Shown: piece by piece, positions 34,528-42,744 of the stretch
How the letters are laid out: each line of letters opens with the position of its first letter
How positions within the stretch are numbered: the stretch's first letter is position 1
Assembly (NCBI GenBank): GCA_001515955.1
Contig: LOES01000201.1
Coordinates: forward strand, 1 to 47,923
Reading direction: 5' to 3'
Length of the DNA: 47,923 nucleotides
DNA from: Clostridia bacterium BRH_c25
Lineage (GTDB): Bacteria > Bacillota_A > Clostridia > Lutisporales > Lutisporaceae
Notes under the pieces: model-generated
Seen by the model: only the letters and a program-made list of their open reading frames with translations
The model's database searches: none
Told to the model about the DNA's origin: nothing
Position numbers and translations under genes: made by a program

Positions 34528-35468
34528 GAATGATAATATGCGTTATAGTGCATTAACACTCTCAAGGCCCTTAAAGTATTCCATTTGCTTTCGACTCCTT
34601 GTTTCTCCATAATAAAGTAAGTCTTGCCCGGCTGGCTGTATGCTTTCCATCTGCCATTCCCGTTACAGGATTTCGCGAGCTTTTCCAACGCTTCATCCAT
34701 TCTTCTATCATATTGAACATCATATTTCCTGAATAGATCCAGACACCGTAAAATATCATATTTCCACCGTATGGGAAAATAAAACTTGAAGAACTCATCC
34801 TTGATTACTTCACCGGTTGTTTCTGATCTGAAGAGCCGGTGTTTCAGTATAAACTCAATTGATCCTTTTAAAGCTTCCTCAATAGCTTTGCTTTGATATA
34901 TATTGCTATTGCCCAGATAGGTTTTCAAGCCTTCAATCACGCTTATTGTCGTATGGAGTGAGCTGTGTCTCGCACCATGAAAATATTCACAATTCCATCC
35001 TCCATCCTTCATTTGCACCTTCAATAAATAATCAACTATTTCAATTATTCTGGGGTTTTGTATATTAAAATAACTTGTTATAGTCAATATCATTCCATTT
35101 ATGCAAACATCGCTGTATTCAACAGTTCTTGCGTAATTGATCCCACCATCCCTTCCAACCGGATATGTAAGTAACAATTCGGCAGACTGCCTGCAACTAT
35201 CGTTGCTTTTTTCCATCTCCAATTGAACCAATTCATATAAGACATAATGAGTACATGTCCATTTGGGATTATAAACTCCATTCCCCCATTGTCCATTATC
35301 ACGCCTTTTATCAAGCAGTTCTTTCCCCCAGCCTTTTCGGGCAATCTGCATTTGATATTCCTGGATTTCCTTTTCCGGTCTTTTTAATAAATCCCTATTC
35401 ACCTGATATGTTAGTGACGGATCGGAATCCTGTAATAACCATTCAATTATTTGTCTGTATTCTTCCAT
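34467..35468 (-). CDS. Terpene-cyclase/prenyltransferase-like alpha-toroid protein
   Basis: A 333-residue protein of repeated helical hairpins typical of squalene-cyclase-like toroids: NGQWGNGVYNP (about residue 60), the QMKDGGWNCEYF repeat (about 151) and NGNGRWKAYS (about 275). The cyclase DxDD motif is not evident, so it may be a non-catalytic relative. Clostridial homologues are uncharacterised. The ATG at 35468 follows GAGGTGAAGGAA. The last roughly 18 residues (from about SKARVREC) are read from nitroreductase DNA in the wrong frame, so the native C-terminus has been replaced. Confidence 0.65.
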   Translation of the reverse strand: MEEYRQIIEWLLQDSDPSLTYQVNRDLLKRPEKEIQEYQMQIARKGWGKELLDKRRDNGQWGNGVYNPKWTCTHYVLYELVQLEMEKSNDSCRQSAELLLTYPVGRDGGINYARTVEYSDVCINGMILTITSYFNIQNPRIIEIVDYLLKVQMKDGGWNCEYFHGARHSSLHTTISVIEGLKTYLGNSNIYQSKAIEEALKGSIEFILKHRLFRSETTGEVIKDEFFKFYFPIRWKYDILRCLDLFRKYDVQYDRRMDEALEKLAKSCNGNGRWKAYSQPGKTYFIMEKQGVESKWNTLRALRVLMHYNAYYHSKARVRECGFRIAVRQQRIF

Positions 35469-35659
35469 TTCCTTCACCTCTATGCACGGGATAACAGAGG
35501 AAACATCAATAGCCCCCACCCCCAGCGAGACTTCGCGTGCCAATGTGCCGACTCCTGAAATCAGTTCTTGTGGTATAAGAAAATAGTTGTATTATCCATA
35601 AGCTGTGGTTGCTTGCCCCTAATCTCAGAAGTCATCACATGTGAGGCTTCCTAATTAAT

Positions 35660-35919
35660 TCATTCGGACTTCTCAATCATCATTTTGTACACACCTAAAT
35701 ATCCATCCGGTTTCTCTCTTAACTCATGTGATACCACAGAAAATCCAATTTTCTTGTAACACTCGAATGCTCCTGTATTGTAATCAAACACATTAAGAAA
35801 TAGCTTTTTTATTCCATTCCTCTTCCTGACCATTGTTCAAGAAATGCAGCATCCTTCCCGCTGTTCCAGCTTACAATTTTATTGCAATCCTCACGTTCTA
35901 GCAATTCTATCTTTAACAT
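35660..35919 (-). pseudogene. GNAT acetyltransferase remnant, internally deleted
   Basis: The 5' part starts with ATG after GAGGAGAATAAAG and reads MLKIELLEREDCNKIVSWN to ...EQWSGRGME then stop. In another frame the 3' part reads KLFLNVFDYNTGAFECYKKI (GNAT C-terminal signature) to ...MMIEKSE and stop. The central acetyl-CoA-binding half is missing. The two pieces show a GNAT gene that lost its middle and shifted frame. Confidence 0.8.
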
Positions 35920-35979
35920 CTTTATTCTCCTCGTAAATAATTTTTGCTGAACCCCAGTTTTCTGCTATATATCTGTTTA

Positions 35980-37035
35980 TTAGCCGTTTGAACAACTGAA
36001 TTTATACATATCCTCATTTTTCTCTTTGGCAAAGAAAGCTCCCAACAATACCCCATTGTTCTTTTCAATAACCCTTCTTGAAGCTATATTATCAGTTTTG
36101 CAGGTTAAAATCGCATCTTTAATCCCCATCTCAAAGGCTTTTTTCAAGGCTAATCTTAGAATTTGTGTTCCATATCCTTTATTCCTACACATTGGAGATA
36201 TGTCATAGCCTATGTGGCCGGTTTCCTCCGTCTCTATGTGCCTAACTCTAACTACTCCTACAACTTCATCATTATGAATTAACCAAAATGTTGAAAATGG
36301 AACCCTCCCTTGAGGCAGATCTATTCCTTTATTGAATTTGTATAGGTCATTTAAAAATTCATCAAAGTTCTCTAACGCTTTTTTGTATTTATTAAAGTAA
36401 TGATTATCATTAATTCTTCCGTATGCTAGAGTGTAACTTTGAAAACTCTTCTGATACTCTTTGCTTGGTTCTATTAAAAACAAATCGATAATCCATTCAT
36501 CTTTTAGTAAACCTGTAATATATTCATCTTTAATTTCTCCGTCAGCCATACATCTAAACGCCTTTCTCCTCATTCCTTCAATTTTGTAGCCAAATTTTTC
36601 TTGCATTTTGAATGAAGATGGATTTCCATCAAGAAAACCATTTTCGAGCCTTCTTAATTTTAACTCATTAAATGCATATTCTATTTTCTTGCCAAATGCT
36701 TCCGTACCATATCCTTGGCCATGATATTTTGCATTAATCCAAATACCTCCCCCAGCAGTCTCTTGGAATTTGTTTATTTTATCCAAGCTTACACCACCAA
36801 TAACTTTTCTCTCAGACTTAAGTTCAACTGCAAAATCATAAGAGGTTCTAGCTATACCTTTTTTAGCATTTTCAACGCAAAATTTAATCCATTCCTCTGC
36901 ATCTTTTTTTGTATAAGGATATGGAACAAAAGCAAGCCATTTTGAGACTTCTATATTATTTAGTCCTTCAACTATATCTTCCACATCATTTTCATTCCAT
37001 TCCCTCAAAATTAATCTTTTTGTTTCTAATGTCAT
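35980..37035 (-). CDS. Tandem GNAT-GNAT fusion acetyltransferase
   Basis: A 351-residue protein with two acetyltransferase domains. Residues 1-180 are a RimJ/RimL-type domain (METKRLILREW-like start, KYHGQGYGTEAFGKKIEYAF, then GNPSSFKMQEKFGYKIEG). Residues about 185-351 are a second GNAT with VVGVVRVRHIETEETGHIGY, MCRNKGYGTQILRLAL and a C-terminal SRRVIEKNNGVLLG. Both acetyl-CoA loops are intact. The start follows GGAGGCGAGTTT. It is the first gene of the cassette-like stretch; substrates unknown. Confidence 0.82.
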   Translation of the reverse strand: MTLETKRLILREWNENDVEDIVEGLNNIEVSKWLAFVPYPYTKKDAEEWIKFCVENAKKGIARTSYDFAVELKSERKVIGGVSLDKINKFQETAGGGIWINAKYHGQGYGTEAFGKKIEYAFNELKLRRLENGFLDGNPSSFKMQEKFGYKIEGMRRKAFRCMADGEIKDEYITGLLKDEWIIDLFLIEPSKEYQKSFQSYTLAYGRINDNHYFNKYKKALENFDEFLNDLYKFNKGIDLPQGRVPFSTFWLIHNDEVVGVVRVRHIETEETGHIGYDISPMCRNKGYGTQILRLALKKAFEMGIKDAILTCKTDNIASRRVIEKNNGVLLGAFFAKEKNEDMYKFSCSNG

Positions 37036-37086
37036 AAACTCGCCTCCTATTCTTGGACTTTATAATATATAAATGAATTTCACTTC

Positions 37087-37407
37087 TTAACTCCCCATAT
37101 ATAGGTGAAATATAGTTTTGGGCTGCGGTATTCCAATAGAACATATTAATTCACCAGCCTTTACTTGGTTTAAGATCGTTGAGCCATCTGTCCATTCAGA
37201 GTTAACCCCAGTTTTTAATATAAAGCATCGTCCATCATCCATCCATATTCTTTGAGACTGCATTATCCAGGTTCGTGGTTTGTCTATGTTTACTACTTTA
37301 CTTTTAATACCTGCATCTTTCAAAATACGTATTATTATTTCTGGTTTCACATCTTTTACAGGAGATCGTGAAATCATTCCTTCAATATTGTTGTCTCTAG
37401 TGAACAT
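37087..37407 (-). pseudogene. Aminoglycoside phosphotransferase-like, N-terminal fragment
   Basis: A 106-residue frame resembling the N-terminal lobe of an APH/choline-kinase-like phosphotransferase: ILKDAGIKSKVVNIDKP, then RIWMDDGRCFILKTG with a candidate ATP-binding lysine, and LICSIGIPQPKTIFH. The catalytic C-terminal lobe (HxD...D) is absent; the frame stops at LYMGS. The full family is about 250-300 residues. The start follows GAGGGG by about 13 bases. It could be a truncated gene or a stand-alone small protein; truncation is preferred. Confidence 0.55.
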
Positions 37408-37474
37408 AATAGTCTTTGCACCCCTCTATAAGCTATACTATTTATAACTATAAGATTGCTCCATCTGCTCGGTC

Positions 37475-37680
37475 TGTCGTATAACGGTTTCTCACTCACG
37501 ATGTCCCTGAACCGGACTCCGGTGTACTTTCCTCTGGCGGAGCTTCGCTCCCGCTGAAGGGGTGTGATTGCCCTGACTTTACTCCAAAGCAATTGCATCC
37601 GGCAACCCAAGGCACGCTCGCTTACTGCTCCTACCCGCTGTGCTGCAGCGCGCGGGCATTGCTAGCTGATGGATAATGCC
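37475..37680. repeat. Structured non-coding repeat, copy I (modules M1+M2)
   Basis: This fills most of the 347-base gene-free gap 37408-37754. M1 is the GTATAACGG... to ...GAACCGGAC segment (37475-37516). M2 (about 37531-37680) holds the hairpins GCGGAG/CTCCCGC, CCCGC/GCGGG and GGCATT/AATGCC. The same M1+M2 order recurs at 41741-41948. No coding frame with a ribosome binding site is present. Confidence 0.8.
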
Positions 37681-37754
37681 ACTTGCCAGAGTGAGTCCAG
37701 AATGGCGCATCCCTTAATTTTATCTTTTTTAAGATTAGATTATGTAATAGAGTT

Positions 37755-38837
37755 TCAGTCTTGCATATAGTTGTCATATAGCTGTTCGAAAGAATCATAT
37801 CGTTCCACCTTACGTCCAACCTTGCTATACTCTTCCAAATACTCTTCCATTATGCGTAAAAACGCTTCTTTAAATAACAGGAGATTATCTGGGTCAAAAT
37901 ACTGCATCAAATCAAACTTTTCTGTCCCTTTATCTTCTGTCATCTCGTCAAGATACTCCTGCGCTCCTCTTGCAACATGATATACATAGGATTTATCCTT
38001 TGACTCGGTACTTACAATGACCTTGTTTCGACAGTTACACCATAATTCCTCGTAAGTACCACAAAGATTATCATAGGTAGGCACAGGTCTTTTTACAAAT
38101 TCATCATACATCTTATCATATAACTCAACTATACTTTTTAACATTTCATACGATGCATTGCGTATTTCTTCAATCGTCTTTGCATCAATTACAGCCATAT
38201 ACAATTTTTCAAAATCGTTAGGTATATATTGAAAGGAAGCCAATTGCTCCATGTACCTTTTAATTCCTCGTTTGAAATAGGTATTATTTAAATTCACGAG
38301 GGCATTTATCAGATTATATAAAGCCTCACTTGCCGCATGTCTTACAGTTCCTACAGTATCTAATAGCAAAGTATTAGTATATTCCTGCTTTGCTATATCA
38401 ATATAATTTTTTGCTCGTCCGATGCATTCATTCCCAATCGGTTTAGCAAGAGCATCTAGCGCTCTTTGCTTATAAACATTAAACTTTTCCTGATATTCTG
38501 GCTTTGCGCAATACAAGATTTGAAGGTCAATTAGGCACGAAACCATAGGGCTGTTAAGACAAGATTGTGCTTCAATTCTGGTTTCCCATGGCGTACAATA
38601 GATATCATACCCCACATCTTCCAGGATGAAGCAAGAAGATATCTCCCATCCACGTTCAGTATTATTTATAATGATCAGATCAAGATCACTTTTTTCATGA
38701 AAGTCTCCAGTACTAAAAGAACCAGTAAGACCAATTATTGCGATATCATCCCGAAAGTCTCTCTTGGCGCGCTCGATTACCATATTTATTATTCTTCTAT
38801 TTTTTTCGATTAAGTTTTGCTTTGTCATTTCGTCCAT
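37755..38837 (-). CDS. Nucleotidyltransferase domain protein
   Basis: A 360-residue protein with an N-terminal nucleotidyltransferase fold: GLTGSFSTGDFHEKSDLDLII near residue 36, carrying GS and DxD. A long helical C-terminal region (residues about 120-360) contains NYIDIAKQEYTNTLLLDTVG and AASEALYNLINAL. The architecture resembles antibiotic nucleotidyltransferases but I recognise no named resistance family. GGAG lies 10 bases before the ATG. It sits between two non-coding repeat blocks, as a one-gene unit. Confidence 0.7.
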   Translation of the reverse strand: MDEMTKQNLIEKNRRIINMVIERAKRDFRDDIAIIGLTGSFSTGDFHEKSDLDLIIINNTERGWEISSCFILEDVGYDIYCTPWETRIEAQSCLNSPMVSCLIDLQILYCAKPEYQEKFNVYKQRALDALAKPIGNECIGRAKNYIDIAKQEYTNTLLLDTVGTVRHAASEALYNLINALVNLNNTYFKRGIKRYMEQLASFQYIPNDFEKLYMAVIDAKTIEEIRNASYEMLKSIVELYDKMYDEFVKRPVPTYDNLCGTYEELWCNCRNKVIVSTESKDKSYVYHVARGAQEYLDEMTEDKGTEKFDLMQYFDPDNLLLFKEAFLRIMEEYLEEYSKVGRKVERYDSFEQLYDNYMQD

Positions 38838-39066
38838 AAATTACACTCTCCTTAATACCTAATATAAACTAATAAAGCTACAATGCGTAATAAGAATTTT
38901 AGCTAACCAACTCAATGCTGCTAACAAAATTGTATATTTTGTTATTGCCTGAGCAAAATCCATGAGAGCACTTCGCTCATGGCTACGAACTCATGAGTAA
39001 CCGGGTACTTGCACTTAGGCTTCGGAATTTTGGGAACATGATGTTAGGTGATGTTCAGCACGGAAA
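38838..39066. other. Intergenic segment with hairpin, no gene
   Basis: It holds CCATGAG / CTCATGG (about 38960-38980) as a hairpin, and a GTTAGGT heptamer near 39048 that matches the GTTRRRY core of integron attC sites. No reading frame with a ribosome binding site. It is not similar to modules M1-M3 but occupies the same kind of position between single genes. Confidence 0.4.
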
Positions 39067-39642
39067 TTATTCCCAAACTAACTCATATGGAGCTTCGTCA
39101 ATATGACTCCATGTATTATAAAACGACCCGAATATATCATTAAGATTTTTGATTGATAACTTTTCATTAGGAATATATGGCTCTTTCAGTGTCAGCTCTT
39201 TAACAATGTTTTTCAAATCTGTATTCAACCTATTTATATATTCATTTTCACTATCTGATACTACATCATCCTCAAATATACTTTTAATAGTCATACCATT
39301 TACATTCGTTCCATATATCAATCCTTCTCCAATAAATCTGAAAGATAATATCCCCGGATGGTATAATTGGTTATCTACGTACATTGTTCCATATTTTATT
39401 TGATTATCAACTTCTATTAATCCAATTGCTGCATGCACTAACTTGCTTTTTGCTTTATTTATGTCATTTTCATCAACAGTTGCTACAAATGACTCAAGTT
39501 CTCTAATAACTTCAATAATAGTAGTATATAAATTGTTAATCATAATCTCTTTATTTCGATTTTTTTCTTGAATCACTTTGAGATTTAATCCCAATGACAA
39601 TACAAAAATCACTAACAAAATGACAAATGATATTTTCTTCAT
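39067..39642 (-). CDS. Secreted or membrane-anchored protein of unknown function
   Basis: A 191-residue protein. The N-terminus MKKISFVILLVIFVLSLGLN is a signal peptide or single membrane anchor with no lipobox cysteine. The remainder is helical and acidic (IIEVIRELESFVATVDENDI, and KNIVKELTLKEPYIPNEK). It has the look of small secreted clostridial proteins seen in variable regions; no family recognised. The start follows GGGGGGATTTC. Confidence 0.65.
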   Translation of the reverse strand: MKKISFVILLVIFVLSLGLNLKVIQEKNRNKEIMINNLYTTIIEVIRELESFVATVDENDINKAKSKLVHAAIGLIEVDNQIKYGTMYVDNQLYHPGILSFRFIGEGLIYGTNVNGMTIKSIFEDDVVSDSENEYINRLNTDLKNIVKELTLKEPYIPNEKLSIKNLNDIFGSFYNTWSHIDEAPYELVWE

Positions 39643-39692
39643 GAAATCCCCCCTATAAAATATCTATTTTGTTTCACTACACTAGTGCTGAA

Positions 39693-39880
39693 TGTCACCT
39701 ATCGGTTTCGCACTCACGACACCTGTGAACCGGACCGGCAGGGCCTCGCTCAATCATCTTTATATATCGTTTCCGGTATCCGGAACCTGATATGTGTCGA
39801 TTATGTAAATCTTGTCTCATTTGGGTTTAAATATCTAGCAAACTCCTCATAGGAGTTTTCACCTTACAAGAAGTTTGCGA
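39693..39880. repeat. Structured non-coding repeat, copy II (M1+M3)
   Basis: M1 at 39693-39735 (CGGTTTCGCACTCACGACAC, then GTGAACCGGACC). M3 at about 39768-39880 has TTTCCGGTATCCGGAA and the hairpin AAACTCCT/AGGAGTTT. M2 is absent. The repeat lies between the secreted-protein gene and the GNAT gene. Confidence 0.8.
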
Positions 39881-39897
39881 ATTAAAGGTCGTACTCA

Positions 39898-40545
39898 CTA
39901 TCTTGGTTTTCTCATATTGACTAATTGGATAAATCGTTCCTGTGACGGCAAGCCGCTTTGTTTATCCTTTTTAGAAAAGGTACTGTCAAACTCTTCTGCG
40001 GCTTTTTCGTCAATTTCAAACACTAAATCCTCAAAAAAACATCCTGAGCAATCCGATAGTGCGCCTGGATATAGTTCAAGTGCTTGAAGCGGAACGGCAT
40101 ACATATTGTTAGAAGTTCTGATGTCATAGTTTTCAGCTTCGACAAAGCCAAATTTGCTGTAATATCCCGGGTCACCGTAAATTAAAATAGCTCTGTATTC
40201 AAGTTCTTCCGCAATTTCTTTTGTGTGTTTAATAAGCATACCTCCAATACCTTTGCCCTGGTACTCTGGAAGAACAGATAGCGGTCCAAAAGTAATAACA
40301 TCATAGTGTTCACCGCTATCACCTAATATTTTCGATTTTGCATATACTATGTTTGCTACAACTTTTCCATCAACCTCTGCAACAAAATCTAATTTTCTTA
40401 TAAATGCATCACAGTTTCTCATAATATGCAATAAATAGTGTTCATTACATCCGGGAACATGATGATTCCAAAAAGCTTCTCTTGTTAGTTCTTCAACGCC
40501 GCGATAATCTAAAGCTGTTTCGTTACGTAATTTGATATTTTCCAT
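39898..40545 (-). CDS. GNAT N-acetyltransferase (YhbS-like)
   Basis: A 215-residue acetyltransferase. The acetyl-CoA site is VLPEYQGKGIGGMLIKHT near residue 93, followed by GDPGYYSKFGFVEAE near residue 126, the signature of the YhbS-like group. A C-terminal extension of about 70 residues includes CSGCFFEDLVFEID. Substrate unknown; YhbS-like genes are common in variable regions. GGGAGG lies about 12 bases before the ATG, a long spacer. Confidence 0.85.
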   Translation of the reverse strand: MENIKLRNETALDYRGVEELTREAFWNHHVPGCNEHYLLHIMRNCDAFIRKLDFVAEVDGKVVANIVYAKSKILGDSGEHYDVITFGPLSVLPEYQGKGIGGMLIKHTKEIAEELEYRAILIYGDPGYYSKFGFVEAENYDIRTSNNMYAVPLQALELYPGALSDCSGCFFEDLVFEIDEKAAEEFDSTFSKKDKQSGLPSQERFIQLVNMRKPR

Positions 40546-40645
40546 TAAAACAATGCACCTCCCAAATAAGAATAGCTTTTATTTCGCTATATTCTATAAT
40601 ATGTAATATAAGAATAACACTTCTTAACTAAACAAACTGCACCAT

Positions 40646-40735
40646 ATGTCAGAGTCACGGTCCCGCACACCGACACCGCTGAACCGGACCCAAAGTATCC
40701 TTCTCCTATGAGAATACTCTTATTATAAAAAATAT
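40646..40735. repeat. Non-coding repeat, copy III (M1 plus hairpin)
   Basis: A diverged M1 (GTCAGAGTCACGGTCCCGCA to GAACCGGACC, 40646-40690) followed by an AGTAT...ATACT hairpin. It lies between the GNAT and the ANT(6)-like gene. Confidence 0.65.
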
Positions 40736-40775
40736 GTATTAGTTAGCCTATATTTGTGCTTATAATCAGTATTTG

Positions 40776-41651
40776 CTACACATTCATATTTGACCAATCA
40801 TTTTTTAGATTAATCAAATACTCCATCATATTTATATCTTCAGTTGTGTTATATGTATATCCTAAATGTTCAGCAACGGGCTGAGCAATTGTCCTGAATA
40901 ACTTGCAGGCTATGAATATTGCTGCCCAAAAGTTGTTGTAATCACTATTGGAATAGGTTTTTACATACATATTATAGATTTCTTTCGGTAGATACTTTTT
41001 AAAATACTTGCCACTCATTCCTACAGATACAGAAAATCCATTATTTGTTCCAATATACCATTCAACCATTTTTACAAGCATATCACGAACAACTACATTA
41101 TACATCCACATAGCATACGGAAGTTGATCTCTTACAATGCCTTTGCCTACATTGTTCAAACACCACCAAAATTCATTGCAACAGCCTTTATATTGAGACT
41201 CTGTAGGCTTCTTGACATAATAATCTCTGTCATTTGAAGTAGATATTTGAGGTAAACAATTATCTTTATCTAACAATGGAATTGTTAAGCTGTCCTTTGT
41301 ATATTCTTCAAGCATAGCTTCCTTTATTTGAATTTTTAAATCTATACGAACACCGTCTTTAAACAGCATAAGCCATGTATAAGAGCGGTCAAAGTTTGCG
41401 TTTATCCCCCAGCCAAAATCGTTGTTATCTGGCTCTTGAACAATTGCTATTTCCCCGAATACTGAAATCCAACCCTTGTTATCCAAGAATGACTTTGTTT
41501 CTGATACAACATATACGATGTCATAATCCTGGTATATGTCTTTCTGAATGTTCGGGTTAGCACGAGATCCATTCATGTAAACAGCTCGCACACACTCGTT
41601 TGCTTGTGCAACACTTAGTATTAAATCATACATTTCTTGTTCGCTACGCAA
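40776..41651 (-). CDS. ANT(6)-like streptomycin adenylyltransferase
   Basis: A 291-residue protein of the AadE/AadK family, which adenylylates streptomycin at position 6. The nucleotidyltransferase core is VYMNGSRANPN and YQDYDIVYVV (residues about 24-50), with RIDLKIQI near 102 as the third acidic strand. The C-terminal helices follow ANT(6) order (CCNEFWWCLNNVGKGIVRDQ). Length is as in the family. Activity on streptomycin is probable but not certain at this divergence. The apparent start is TTG after GGGGTGATACT. Repeats flank the gene on both sides. Confidence 0.85.
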   Translation of the reverse strand: MRSEQEMYDLILSVAQANECVRAVYMNGSRANPNIQKDIYQDYDIVYVVSETKSFLDNKGWISVFGEIAIVQEPDNNDFGWGINANFDRSYTWLMLFKDGVRIDLKIQIKEAMLEEYTKDSLTIPLLDKDNCLPQISTSNDRDYYVKKPTESQYKGCCNEFWWCLNNVGKGIVRDQLPYAMWMYNVVVRDMLVKMVEWYIGTNNGFSVSVGMSGKYFKKYLPKEIYNMYVKTYSNSDYNNFWAAIFIACKLFRTIAQPVAEHLGYTYNTTEDINMMEYLINLKNDWSNMNV

Positions 41652-41740
41652 AGTATCACCCCATAGAATATAAATAATCCTTACTTCATTTTTACCAAAC
41701 TAAGGCAATTCTCCAAAGCACTCTCCCGCAAAAGCAGGGT

Positions 41741-42084
41741 GTGTCAGATAACTTCTTCGCACTCACGACACCTGTGAACCGGACCTCAGAGCCCTTCCCC
41801 CTGGCGGAGCTTCGCTTCCGGTAAAGGGGTGTGGTTGCCCTGACCTAACTTCGAAGCAAATGCGTCCGACAACCTAAGGTACGCATGCTTCTTGATATGT
41901 CCCTCCGTGCCGCAGCGTGAGGGCATTGTTCATGTGATGGGTAATGCCCAGCAGCGCCCTGTCCGACCACCATTCTATACGCTTCCGATATCCGGAACCT
42001 TGCTTGAGTCGCTTCTCTAACTATTGTCTCCCTCGGGTTTAGATTCCTATCAAACGACCCATAGGAGTTTGTACCTTAAAAGAA
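41741..42084. repeat. Structured non-coding repeat, copy IV (M1+M2+M3, fullest)
   Basis: This occupies most of the 479-base gap 41652-42130. M1 41741-41784, M2 about 41790-41948, M3 about 41980-42084. M2 hairpins: CGGA/TCCG, CCCTC/GAGGG and GGGCATT/AATGCCC. Compared with copy I, CCCTC/GAGGG replaces CCCGC/GCGGG, a compensatory change. No gene is present. Confidence 0.85.
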
Positions 42085-42130
42085 TGGTGTGACATAACTA
42101 TTTATTTAATCAAGGAAATTGCTCATAACC

Positions 42131-42349
42131 TCACCGCTTGCTTTCCATTTTTGATTTGACCCATTCGATGAGCAGAGAAACTAAAAAGGACACAATATAC
42201 CCTACAACAAAATACAAACCGGCTTGTACGAATATGGGTGGATATGTTTTGTTATATAGGTTTGAAAATATGATTCTGGGAATAATTATGCCACCTATTG
42301 TTATTCCTATGCTAGGGCCTATGGCGAATTTTAATGCTCGTTTTAACAT
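42131..42349 (-). CDS. Small membrane protein of unknown function
   Basis: A 72-residue protein with two predicted membrane segments (ALKFAIGPSIGITIGGIIIP and FVQAGLYFVVGYIVSFLVSL) and a basic C-terminal tail KSKMESKR. No family recognised. GAGG precedes the ATG by about 10 bases. It sits between repeat copies IV and V as a one-gene unit. Confidence 0.65.
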   Translation of the reverse strand: MLKRALKFAIGPSIGITIGGIIIPRIIFSNLYNKTYPPIFVQAGLYFVVGYIVSFLVSLLIEWVKSKMESKR

Positions 42350-42395
42350 TTTTATAACCTCGTCAAATATAAATAATTTCTATAACACATAATGG

Positions 42396-42470
42396 CGTCG
42401 ATTATGCTCATATTGCCTCTCTTAGGTTAACCTCTAGCAAACTCCCCATAGGAGTTTGTATCTTATAAGA
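42396..42470. repeat. Non-coding repeat, copy V (M3 only)
   Basis: GTCGATTATG ... TAGCAAACTCCCCATAGG ... matches M3 of copies II and IV, including the AAACTCC/GGAGTTT hairpin. It lies between the two small membrane protein genes. Confidence 0.8.
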
Positions 42471-42480
42471 ATTATATGAA

Positions 42481-42744
42481 TCAATAAAATCTTAATAATA
42501 CTATTAGGTACGCGATAAATGCAATTAATGCACCAAAGTGTGTAAGTTTTATTTTACTTAATATTTTTATATCCTTATTATCATAGAATTCTCTTATCTT
42601 TGTAAAAATTAAAAGCCATCCAAGCGAAAGTATTATACCAGTCCCTAACGGTAGTGTTCTATTAACCAGTATTGCACCCCAATTTAATCCTAATGAAATA
42701 TAGACTAATATACACTCAAAAATGACCAACTTATTTCTTTTCAT
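42481..42744 (-). CDS. Small membrane protein of unknown function
   Basis: An 87-residue protein with three hydrophobic segments (LVIFECILVYISLGLNWGAI, GTGIILSLGWLLIF and FGALIAFIAYLIVLLRFY) and a charged loop between the second and third. No family recognised. The start MKRNK is chosen because AAAGGTGATAAA precedes it; an earlier in-frame ATG overlaps that site. It is the last gene of the cassette-like stretch. Confidence 0.6.
   Translation of the reverse strand: MKRNKLVIFECILVYISLGLNWGAILVNRTLPLGTGIILSLGWLLIFTKIREFYDNKDIKILSKIKLTHFGALIAFIAYLIVLLRFY

Noticed and set aside
37475..37516. H-type pseudoknot in module M1
   Set aside because: The consensus can be drawn with TGTCGT pairing ACGACA and CGGTT pairing AACCG, but copies II, III and IV break one stem each, so the sequences do not support a conserved pseudoknot.
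37408..42480. Insertion sequence or group II intron in the repeat-rich region
   Set aside because: No transposase, reverse transcriptase or maturase frame is present, and the modules are too short and variable in composition for either.
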